A stretch of DNA of 5,945 bases from a bacterium (GTDB taxonomy: Bacteria; Krumholzibacteriota; Krumholzibacteriia; Krumholzibacteriales; WJIX01). Position 1 is the stretch's first letter, and every line of letters starts with the position of its first letter. The stretch spans positions 1 to 5,945 of the forward strand of contig JAGHBT010000186.1 in assembly GCA_021160845.1 (NCBI GenBank), read 5' to 3'. The position numbers were made by a program, and so were the translations under genes. Positions 1 to 5,487 of the stretch are shown piece by piece. Under the pieces are notes generated by a model. It worked only from the letters and a program-made list of their open reading frames with translations, ran no database searches and was not told the DNA's origin.

Positions 1-603
1 GAAACCTTTCAGACTATGTTCGGCCACCGGTATTTGAATGACATAATTATTACTCATAGGTTAAAAACCGCGAAATCCTCATTAATCGTTGATCGCATCA
101 GGGAGGTTCTCGGGGACAAGTATATATTTGACCCTGAGGATGAAGACGCCCTTCAAATATGGGATACGGCGGAGTTTTTCGGCGAGTTTATGTTGTTTTT
201 TACGGGGTTCAACATTTTCCTTGTAGTTATGGGCGCTGCCACTCTGTGTGTAGGTGGAATAGGGGTATCGAATATAATGTATGTTGTCGTAAGGGAAAGA
301 ACAAAAGAGATTGGTATCAAAAGGGCGATCGGGGCGAAACGCTGGGTAATTCAGTCGCAATTTTTTGCCGAAGCCTTTTTGATAACTATAGTTGGAGCTC
401 TGCTTGGGTTTTTAATCGCGTGGGGAGTTATAGCAATTCTGGCGAATATGCCGGAAGAGGTAAAGAACTCTATAGGAATCCCGATTATTGATCCAATCGT
501 TGCCGTTGTCTCGGGGGGGATCATAATGATTGTTGGTTTGATCGCGGGGTATTTCCCGGCACGAAAGGCCTCTAGGCTTGACCCTGTGCAATGCCTCAAC
601 TGA
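1..603 (+). CDS. MacB/FtsX-type ABC transporter permease, C-terminal part (5' end outside window)
   Basis: This is the last 200 residues of an inner-membrane ABC permease of the MacB/LolC-type family. These proteins couple ATP hydrolysis by a separate ATPase to periplasmic export or extraction of proteins, lipids or drugs. The frame is open from base 1, so the gene starts upstream. Visible are the end of the extracytoplasmic domain, then a membrane segment around residues 65-98. The cytoplasmic coupling stretch follows, with ERTKEIGIKRAIGAKR at about 98-113. Two more membrane segments lie near 122-147 and 164-184. The end shows the family's FPAR...LDPV signature. This matches the standard layout of one N-terminal and three C-terminal helices. 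It lies 10 bp before a clear paralogue, so the two are presumably co-transcribed, and an ABC ATPase is expected upstream. The family is secure from motifs; the substrate is unknown. It ends DPVQCLN, two residues shorter than the DPVEALRYE of its neighbour. Confidence 0.92.
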   Translation, partial: ETFQTMFGHRYLNDIIITHRLKTAKSSLIVDRIREVLGDKYIFDPEDEDALQIWDTAEFFGEFMLFFTGFNIFLVVMGAATLCVGGIGVSNIMYVVVRERTKEIGIKRAIGAKRWVIQSQFFAEAFLITIVGALLGFLIAWGVIAILANMPEEVKNSIGIPIIDPIVAVVSGGIIMIVGLIAGYFPARKASRLDPVQCLN

Positions 604-613
604 TAGGTGTGAT

Positions 614-1855
614 ATGTGGAAAATGCTTTTGCAGGAGTTCATTTTCGACTTGAAACATCAGAGAGTACGTTTGGTTTTGACTCTGGTTTCAATAATATGG
701 GGAACAATGTCTGTTGTGCTTCTTCTCGCTTTCGGGTTTGGACTTAAAGAGAGAATGTATGAAGGGCAAATGAATGCGAGAGACGAGGTGATAAGCATAT
801 GGTCGGGAGAGACTTCAAAGGAGTTTCAAGGACTGGGGCTCGGGCGGAATATCTCTATGCATAAAGAGGATATCGAATTGATTAAGGATAATATCCCCCT
901 CGTCGGTATGATCAGCCCAAGTTTTGGAAAGGGGATGCGTGTAAAGAATGGAGATAACCGCACTACGACATATGGGGAAGGGGTTGGTGTGGATTTTAGG
1001 GATATGAGGCATATGTTTCCGCAGAAGGGTGGAAGGTTCCTGAATGAGAAGGATATAAAGGAAAACAGGAGGGTTGTATTTCTTGGAGACGAGATTGCAA
1101 AAACGCTCTTCGGCAAAGAGGATCCGGTGGGGGCCACTGTGTTAGTGGACGACATGCCATATACGGTTGTGGGTATAATGCAACCGAAACTGCAAACCTC
1201 TATGAATAATGGCCCCGACGCAGAAAGAGTGATAATGCCGTATACTACATTTTCTACTGTTTACCAAAGGAGACGCATAAACCATATGCTTATCAGGCCC
1301 ACGGAACGGTCGAGATCAAAGGAGCTTATTCGGGATGTGAGGTATGTGTTGGGGAAAAAGTACAGATTTGATCCGGCTGACAAGTACGCGTTATCTGTCT
1401 GGGACGATATTGAGATGGAGAAGACCGTTTCGAAGATATTTCTTGGAATGAATATATTTTTTGGAATCGTCGGGGCATTAACACTTGTAATAGCGGGTGT
1501 GGGGATAGCAAATATTATGTATGTTGTCGTTAAGGAGACGACGAGGGAGCTGGGGATTAAAAGAGCTGTCGGGGCGAAAAGGCGGCATGTCGTATATTAC
1601 TTTGTAGCGGAGACATTTCTGATTACCGGCGGAGGAGGGGGCATGGGAATTCTGCTTTCACTCGGGGTGATAGGACTCGTCGGCATGACGCCCCTTGATT
1701 CGGGTGTTATGAAATATATGGGGCATCCTATTTTCTCATGGCCTATTGCAGTGGTTACGGTCACCATCCTTTTGTTGATTGCTCTTCTATCCGGGATTTT
1801 CCCCGCGCGTCAGGCAGCGGAGATTGATCCTGTTGAAGCGCTTCGATACGAGTAA
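614..1855 (+). CDS. MacB/FtsX-type ABC transporter permease, complete
   Basis: This encodes a 413-residue inner-membrane ABC permease, a usual length for MacB-like permeases that lack a fused ATPase domain. Residues 1-18 are cytoplasmic and 19-42 form the first membrane helix. Residues about 45-265 form the extracytoplasmic MacB-type periplasmic core domain, with the family stretch DPVGATVLVDDMPYTVVGI near 170-188. Helices lie near 275-306, 327-356 and 375-396. The coupling stretch ETTRELGIKRAVGAKR is at 308-323, and the protein ends FPARQAAEIDPVEALRYE. ATG 614 was chosen because an AGG at 605-607 sits six bases upstream and the N-terminus matches the family. An in-frame TTG at 578 would overlap the previous gene and add an unlikely extension; ATG 623 is another option. 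The C-terminal halves of the two permeases are strikingly alike (26 of 39 residues over the NIMYVVV...AFLIT/TFLIT stretch by eye), which points to tandem duplication. They may assemble as a heterodimer. A Gly-rich run (about 339-343) opens the third helix. Confidence 0.93.
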   Translation: MWKMLLQEFIFDLKHQRVRLVLTLVSIIWGTMSVVLLLAFGFGLKERMYEGQMNARDEVISIWSGETSKEFQGLGLGRNISMHKEDIELIKDNIPLVGMISPSFGKGMRVKNGDNRTTTYGEGVGVDFRDMRHMFPQKGGRFLNEKDIKENRRVVFLGDEIAKTLFGKEDPVGATVLVDDMPYTVVGIMQPKLQTSMNNGPDAERVIMPYTTFSTVYQRRRINHMLIRPTERSRSKELIRDVRYVLGKKYRFDPADKYALSVWDDIEMEKTVSKIFLGMNIFFGIVGALTLVIAGVGIANIMYVVVKETTRELGIKRAVGAKRRHVVYYFVAETFLITGGGGGMGILLSLGVIGLVGMTPLDSGVMKYMGHPIFSWPIAVVTVTILLLIALLSGIFPARQAAEIDPVEALRYE

Positions 1856-1857
1856 TC

Positions 1858-2862
1858 CTACGATTTTTTACCTTTAAGAATATCAAGCAGTGTCAAAATG
1901 CCGTTCTCTTTGGAGAATTTGCCAAGTTTTGTCAGAATATTAGAAAAAGATTTTTCATCGCGAATCTTTATACGAAGTGTATAGTGTCCGCCCTCGAGGT
2001 TGCAAGGAGGGGTAATAATGGCATCCCTCGGAAGGCCGATACCTTCAATAATTGTTGAAATATTCTTTAGATCACTCTGCAGGGCCGGATAACAGGCATT
2101 ATGAAGTGATTCAAGGAGGGAGTCTTCTCCAGAGCGAAAATCAGAGAGGAATTTATCCCATCTTCCCATACCCTGGTCTGCCAGGTAGAGTATGAGACGA
2201 ACCGCTTCTTTTTGCTTGCCGCGGTTTAGTGTCTCTCCTGCCAGAAGCAAGGCGGCTTTCGTCTGGTCTATATGGGGGTGTTCTGATAAGGCTAAAAGGT
2301 CACCGGTGGAAATCTCGCCGGTGTGCAAGGCCTCCAGAATATTATCTTCGAGCTTAAGCAAATTTATAAGCCGGTAGAGATAATCCCTTGAAAGTTTTCT
2401 TCCATAGCTCTTTGAGAGCAGCGGCAGCATTTCTTCCGCGGGGCGTCCTGAAAAAGCGGTAATTTTGTCTATTGTGATTATTTCCTCGAGTTCGGAGAGT
2501 GCAGCCCCCGATGAAAGTTCCTCCAGGCGAAGAGCAATTATTTCATTAATTTTGGCTCCGGAAACTGAAAAAATAACTGCGTTTATTTTTTTTACTCCAG
2601 CCGCGGCCGCTGCGGCAATCCGCCGGTGGCCGAAAATCACAATTCCGTCCTCCGGATTACCGTTATCCGATTGTAGAAGCGCGGGAGAGTGAAGAAGTCC
2701 CAGCTCCGCAACGGAAACGGAAAGACGCTGATCGCTTTTACTCTCTGCTTTCTCTCCCGGAAGATGTTTTCTCACCCTCAGAGGAGCATTCACGCCGATG
2801 TTAATATCACAGGGGTTTATTTCAATTAATTTTTTATGAAACCGCGTAGTTTTGCCTTTCAT
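1858..2862 (-). CDS. ParB/Spo0J-like protein, orphan
   Basis: This encodes a protein of about 334 residues related to ParB, the CTP-binding DNA clamp that loads at parS sites for chromosome or plasmid segregation. Residues 11-100 resemble the N-terminal ParB domain. The box LSVSVAELGLLHSPALL at about 47-63 is like the family's SI...GLLQPI segment. GHRRIAAAAAAG at 78-89 corresponds to the GERR-type nucleotide-binding motif, with His in place of Glu. Residues about 120-195 resemble the KorB/ParB helix-turn-helix region, including LSRDYLYRLINLLKL and the segment GEISTGDLLALSEHP. The remaining C-terminal part (about 200-334) is not clearly recognised; residues 293-330 (HYTLRIKI... onward) may be a dimerisation element. 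The start is uncertain: ATG 2862 has no good Shine-Dalgarno, and TTG at 2901 would add 13 residues. The stop lies 2 bp from the stop of the convergent permease gene. No parA or recognisable parS-like 16-mer was seen. It could act in segregation, or be a ParB-fold regulator or nuclease-like relative. Confidence 0.82.
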   Translation of the reverse strand: MKGKTTRFHKKLIEINPCDINIGVNAPLRVRKHLPGEKAESKSDQRLSVSVAELGLLHSPALLQSDNGNPEDGIVIFGHRRIAAAAAAGVKKINAVIFSVSGAKINEIIALRLEELSSGAALSELEEIITIDKITAFSGRPAEEMLPLLSKSYGRKLSRDYLYRLINLLKLEDNILEALHTGEISTGDLLALSEHPHIDQTKAALLLAGETLNRGKQKEAVRLILYLADQGMGRWDKFLSDFRSGEDSLLESLHNACYPALQSDLKNISTIIEGIGLPRDAIITPPCNLEGGHYTLRIKIRDEKSFSNILTKLGKFSKENGILTLLDILKGKKS

Positions 2863-2956
2863 GATATTATTAAAGCAGTTTACAGATTTATTTTCCAGCA
2901 AACAATGAAAAAATATTTTCTTCTATGTTGCGGATGAACTTGAATTTATTATCTTA

Positions 2957-2973
2957 ACTATAGTACATTGTAC
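2957..2973. repeat. Overlapping small palindromes in divergent intergenic region
   Basis: ACTATAGT at 2957-2964 is a perfect 8-bp palindrome. It overlaps GTACATTGTAC at 2963-2973, a perfect 5-bp inverted repeat around a single central base. Because the palindrome includes TATAGT on both strands, it could serve as a -10-like element in either direction between the ParB-like gene and the lipoprotein gene. No properly spaced -35 box accompanies it, so a promoter is not claimed. An operator role is only a guess, since inverted repeats this short occur by chance in AT-rich DNA. Confidence 0.25.
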
Positions 2974-3044
2974 ATATGAAACGTGAATTACCTTAATTGG
3001 CGTTTATAGGTTTAGTGTTTGTACTTTTTGTTTCGGATAGAATG

Positions 3045-3056
3045 TGAATGTATTCA
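3045..3056. repeat. 5-2-5 inverted repeat upstream of the lipoprotein gene
   Basis: TGAATGTATTCA has perfect 5-bp arms separated by GT. It lies just after a -10-like TAGAAT at 3038-3043 that lacks a recognisable -35 at normal spacing. It is 55 bases before the lipoprotein start, so it is a possible operator or 5' UTR element. The support is weak. The rest of the 2863-3110 stretch is AT- and T-rich, with no open reading frame or RNA gene seen in it. Confidence 0.2.
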
Positions 3057-3091
3057 TTTGAGAGATAGTATTTCAGGTGTGTTGAACAACT

Positions 3092-3102
3092 GGAAGGGGG
3101 AG
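3092..3102 (+). promoter_or_regulatory. Ribosome binding site of the lipoprotein gene
   Basis: The purine run GGAAGGGGGAG ends eight bases before ATG 3111 and only five before GTG 3108. That spacing favours ATG 3111 as the start. The G-heavy core resembles the AAGGGGG before the MscS gene. Confidence 0.6.
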
Positions 3103-3110
3103 CTGAAGTG

Positions 3111-4157
3111 ATGGATTTAAGTTTCAGGGTAATAACAATTTTAGTTTTATCGGTTTTCATTATTGTAGGTTATGGGTGCAGTGAGGAAGAAATGGTTCAA
3201 CCGACACCTCCGCCACAGCCGGTCTGGAGAGCAACTGATGGTCAGATTGGCGGCCATATCCTTTCAATTGCGTTCAATTCCAACGATGATCTTTATGTGC
3301 TTTTGCAGGAGAACAGAAGAGTGCTGTATTACACAAGAGACGGTGGCAGAATTTGGGCTGTAACTGACACTGCTAATGTTGATACTATGTTGTACACGAT
3401 TAGATCTTTTACTTTTAATAATAACGATGATTTGTTTGTGGGCACTCAAGAGGGATTGGTATTTGCATCTTCTGATAACGGTGATAGCCTGGCTGTCATG
3501 GATACATTGGGTGTTGGCTTGTTTGTTGATATCCGGGGGATTATTAGCACGGAGAACGACTTTCTATTTGTTGCAATAAATGGGGCTGGAATATATCGTT
3601 CCGAAGATAACGGACAAAGCTGGTCTAATGTTGGGGCAGGTATAGAGAATAAGGTTTTTATTAACGAGGGGTTGATAGTAAACTCTGACGGGGATATTTA
3701 TTCAGCTAGCTGGGGGGGAGATGTCTACAGGGGGCAGATTAGCGGCTCTGACTGGACTCCCTTAAATCCGTTCGTAACAGGTTACTTCCCTGAATTAATT
3801 AACTGTCTGGCTTTCAGAGAGGACAACAAGGTGATAGGGGGGTATAAAGGGTTCTTCTGCTATTATGAAACTGACACGGCTAAAGTTGACAGCAGCATGT
3901 GGGTAAGTCAGATTAACGGGTTGCCCGATTATCAGGGTAACTCAGTAGACATCAGGTGTCTTGAGGTGGGGTCGGATGGGACAATCTATGCCGGAAGCTA
4001 TGGTGAAGGGATGTTCAGATCAATAAATCAGGGTGCTTACTGGGAAGCGATTAACGATGGATTGCCCGATCTTCAAATTCAGGATATAGCAATAAGAAGT
4101 GACGGCAGAATTTTTATTGCCACTTTTAATGATGGAGTGTTTTACAATATTTGGTAG
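3111..4157 (+). CDS. Putative beta-propeller lipoprotein with BNR/Asp-box repeats
   Basis: This encodes 348 residues. Residues 1-22 look like a lipoprotein signal: Arg6, hydrophobic 7-21, then Cys23 followed by SEEE and a Pro-rich linker (31-37). The lipobox G-Y-G-C is atypical, because positions -3 and -2 are usually aliphatic or small. From residue 38 the protein is built of repeated units of about 40 residues with the pattern hydrophobic-x-hydrophobic, NDD/SDG turn, L/I-Y/F-V, then G...Y/F. Asp-box motifs are seen as TRDGGRIW (75-82), SEDNGQSW (164-171), a degenerate SSDNGDSL (120-127) and SINQGAYW (304-311). About seven blades can be counted; the last (from about 324) may close with the N-terminal VWRATDG strand. 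Such propellers bind ligands, glycans or proteins, or act as assembly factors. No sialidase catalytic set was recognised. It appears to be monocistronic and is probably surface- or periplasm-facing. The fold is fairly sure; the function is unknown. GTG 3108 is an alternative start. Confidence 0.85.
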   Translation: MDLSFRVITILVLSVFIIVGYGCSEEEMVQPTPPPQPVWRATDGQIGGHILSIAFNSNDDLYVLLQENRRVLYYTRDGGRIWAVTDTANVDTMLYTIRSFTFNNNDDLFVGTQEGLVFASSDNGDSLAVMDTLGVGLFVDIRGIISTENDFLFVAINGAGIYRSEDNGQSWSNVGAGIENKVFINEGLIVNSDGDIYSASWGGDVYRGQISGSDWTPLNPFVTGYFPELINCLAFREDNKVIGGYKGFFCYYETDTAKVDSSMWVSQINGLPDYQGNSVDIRCLEVGSDGTIYAGSYGEGMFRSINQGAYWEAINDGLPDLQIQDIAIRSDGRIFIATFNDGVFYNIW

Positions 4158-4203
4158 TGGCAAGTTTTATCGAATCAAAATATTTATAAGGCTGTGTGAA
4201 CTG

Positions 4204-4213
4204 AACCGCGGTT
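4204..4213. repeat. Perfect 10-bp palindrome AACCGCGGTT
   Basis: This is a perfect self-complementary decamer in the gap between the lipoprotein and rhodanese genes, 82 bases upstream of the rhodanese start. It is GC-rich against AT-rich surroundings. It could be a dimeric regulator's operator. No flanking promoter with good -35 and -10 boxes could be identified, so the role is open. Confidence 0.35.
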
Positions 4214-4232
4214 GAGGCGCTCTAAGAAAGTG

Positions 4233-4254
4233 TAGTGATCCTACCGGATCATTA
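4233..4254 (+). promoter_or_regulatory. 9-bp hairpin between the lipoprotein and rhodanese genes
   Basis: TAGTGATCC pairs with GGATCATTA across the loop TACC, giving nine base pairs in RNA, one of them G-U. There is no T-run directly after it (ATTCTCC follows), so it is not a clear intrinsic terminator. It could end the lipoprotein transcript weakly, or form a hairpin in the 5' leader of the rhodanese/DoxX operon, whose start codon is about 31 bases further on. Confidence 0.4.
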
Positions 4255-4285
4255 ATTCTCCATTTATTGTATTAAACAGGATTTT

Positions 4286-4783
4286 ATGATGAGAATGCGG
4301 CATACTATAATACAAATGGTTGTAATTTGGAGCATAGGTATCGCAGTTGCTTTTTCATACAACGCCTTTTCCGATAAAGGTATTAATCCGTTTATAAAAA
4401 TTGTTTACGAAGAAAGTATGAAAACCCCGGTAAGCGAAGAGGGCGAGGGTATCGTTCTAATTGATCTGAAACAGCTTAGGGAATTGAGTAGAGATAATAT
4501 GTATATTCTCGATGCCAGCACGGAAGATGATTACAGAGAAGGACATATCCCCGGAGCGATACTATTTGATTTTTATCAATTTGAAACTTATGCTGACAGG
4601 GTTTTACCTCTTATTGATCCTGAGGGTGATATAATTGTATACTGTTCATCGCCGTTTTGTGACAGCTCCAGTTTCCTCGCAACGGAACTCTATTCGATGG
4701 GGTACTTTAATATCTATTTGTATAAAGATGGTTTCTCAAATTGGCAGGATAAAGGGCTTCCGGTTGAAAAGGGATTACAATGA
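4286..4783 (+). CDS. Membrane-anchored rhodanese-like domain protein
   Basis: This encodes 165 residues. Rhodanese domains carry sulfane sulfur on a catalytic Cys as a persulfide. Residues 7-26 form one hydrophobic segment, an uncleaved anchor or signal peptide, which would place the domain outside the cytoplasm. Residues 54-163 are a single rhodanese domain: ILDASTEDDYREGHIPGA at 74-91, active-site loop YCSSPFCDSS at 119-128 with Cys120 as the expected sulfur carrier, and the closing DGFSNWQDKGLPVE at 148-161. Two deviations from common forms are visible: Ser78 replaces the usual Arg of the D-x-R motif, and a second Cys125 sits in the loop, which could form a disulfide or relay a persulfide. 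AGG at 4278-4280 sits five bases before ATG 4286; ATG 4289 is equally possible. The gene overlaps the DoxX-like gene by four bases, so the two proteins are translationally coupled and likely cooperate. Confidence 0.88.
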   Translation: MMRMRHTIIQMVVIWSIGIAVAFSYNAFSDKGINPFIKIVYEESMKTPVSEEGEGIVLIDLKQLRELSRDNMYILDASTEDDYREGHIPGAILFDFYQFETYADRVLPLIDPEGDIIVYCSSPFCDSSSFLATELYSMGYFNIYLYKDGFSNWQDKGLPVEKGLQ

Positions 4784-5334
4784 GAGATAAAAATGATTTT
4801 TCAGAAGGCACTTTGGCTTTAAAAAATTTGCTGTTAGAACCGCCAATGGAAAATAGTCTTAATATTAGATGGACATTCCGTCACTATTTTGCCCTTTTCG
4901 CCAGACTTGTTCTTGCCGCTGTATTTATTTACGCCGCTTTTGGGAAGATAAACAACCCCCTTATATTCGCTGAGGAAATAAGAATGTATGAGATACTGGA
5001 TCTTTCTCCCCTTCTATATATTATTGCGATAGTATTGCCATGGGTTGAACTTTTATGCGGGATCGCGTTTATTACAGGGATTTTTATCCGCGGAGCTTCT
5101 TTTACACTTGCAATTATGAACATGGGGTTTATTGCAGTTATAGCCTACAGAACCTTAAGCATAATGAACTCGGGCGACACTTCTTTTTTGAATGTATTTT
5201 TCGATTGCGGGTGCGGTTTCGGACCGACATACGCCTGGAAAAAGCTGTTGGAAGATACGGGATTACTTGGCCTTTCTTTAATCCTCCTTTTTACGCGTGA
5301 GCACAGGTTTGTACTTTTGCGTTTGAGAAAATAA
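4780..5334 (+). CDS. DoxX/MauE-family integral membrane protein
   Basis: This encodes 184 residues with four predicted membrane helices near 37-55, 78-102, 106-125 and 159-172. That is the DoxX/MauE layout. Family-like marks are GKINNP (55-60) after helix 1, PWVELLCG (87-94) with Glu90 in helix 2, and DCGCGFGP (142-149) before helix 4. DoxX relatives include a subunit of thiosulfate:quinone oxidoreductase, and MauE is needed for disulfide-rich methylamine dehydrogenase maturation. The Cys143-Gly-Cys145 pair therefore suggests thiol or sulfur redox chemistry, an inference rather than a demonstrated activity. The start overlaps the rhodanese stop as ATGA, with AAAAGGGA at 4767-4774 serving as Shine-Dalgarno. 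The N-terminal 30 residues are polar and unusually long; Met23 is a possible alternative start. No obvious terminator follows the gene. Confidence 0.85.
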   Translation: MRDKNDFSEGTLALKNLLLEPPMENSLNIRWTFRHYFALFARLVLAAVFIYAAFGKINNPLIFAEEIRMYEILDLSPLLYIIAIVLPWVELLCGIAFITGIFIRGASFTLAIMNMGFIAVIAYRTLSIMNSGDTSFLNVFFDCGCGFGPTYAWKKLLEDTGLLGLSLILLFTREHRFVLLRLRK

Positions 5335-5399
5335 TGAAGTACTTTAAGCGTGGAATATGCAGTGTCAAAACAGGGGGATATAACAAAACTTGCATTTAA

Positions 5400-5429
5400 T
5401 TGACAAAAACTAAAAAAACTGCTTATAAT
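5400..5429 (+). promoter_or_regulatory. Consensus sigma-70-type promoter for the mechanosensitive channel gene
   Basis: A perfect TTGACA (5400-5405) and a perfect TATAAT (5424-5429) are separated by 18 bp. Transcription would start near 5436, leaving a leader of about 50 bases before ATG 5488. This is the only textbook-quality promoter seen in the window. It marks the channel gene as its own unit, separate from the rhodanese/DoxX operon. Confidence 0.8.
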
Positions 5430-5472
5430 GCCTGCGGTTAGAAAATGTCATGTTGTGCTTTTCATCTGAGAG

Positions 5473-5479
5473 AAGGGGG
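5473..5479 (+). promoter_or_regulatory. Ribosome binding site of the mechanosensitive channel gene
   Basis: AAGGGGG, inside the purine run AGAAGGGGG, ends eight bases before ATG 5488. This supports that start codon, as does the good family match from the N-terminus onward. Confidence 0.6.
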
Positions 5480-5487
5480 CATTTACT

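Noticed and set aside
271..290. 20-bp near-repeat with 1511-1530 as a mobile-element or recombination repeat
   Set aside because: Both copies encode the same conserved NIMYVVV residues at equivalent places in paralogous genes, so homology explains the match.
159..491. Plus-strand open frame of 110 codons inside the first permease gene
   Set aside because: It is out of frame with a conserved permease, and its translation is rich in Cys, Arg and Tyr without any recognisable pattern.
578..613. TTG 578 as start of the second permease
   Set aside because: It would overlap the upstream gene by 26 bases and add a non-hydrophobic, non-conserved extension. ATG 614 has an AGG at good spacing and fits the family N-terminus.
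826..1155. Minus-strand open frame of 109 codons inside the second permease gene
   Set aside because: It lies antisense to a gene with clear family motifs, shows no family-like sequence and has no plausible ribosome binding context. It is a shadow frame.
1850..1870. Possible bidirectional terminator between the permease and ParB-like genes, because of a T-run at 1862-1868
   Set aside because: No stable stem precedes the T-run on either strand, and the run lies within the ParB-like coding sequence.
2465..2692. Plus-strand open frame of 75 codons inside the ParB-like gene
   Set aside because: It is antisense to the conserved GHRR and alanine-rich region; its Ser/Ala/Ile-rich translation is a by-product of that codon use.
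4158..4200. TTATAA/TATAAG at 4184-4190 as a -10 box for the rhodanese operon
   Set aside because: No hexamer resembling TTGACA lies at 16-18 bp upstream; AT-rich chance is a sufficient explanation.
5337..5344. AAGTACTT palindrome just after the DoxX-like gene as a terminator
   Set aside because: Four-base arms with no loop and no T-run cannot form a terminator; it is likely chance.
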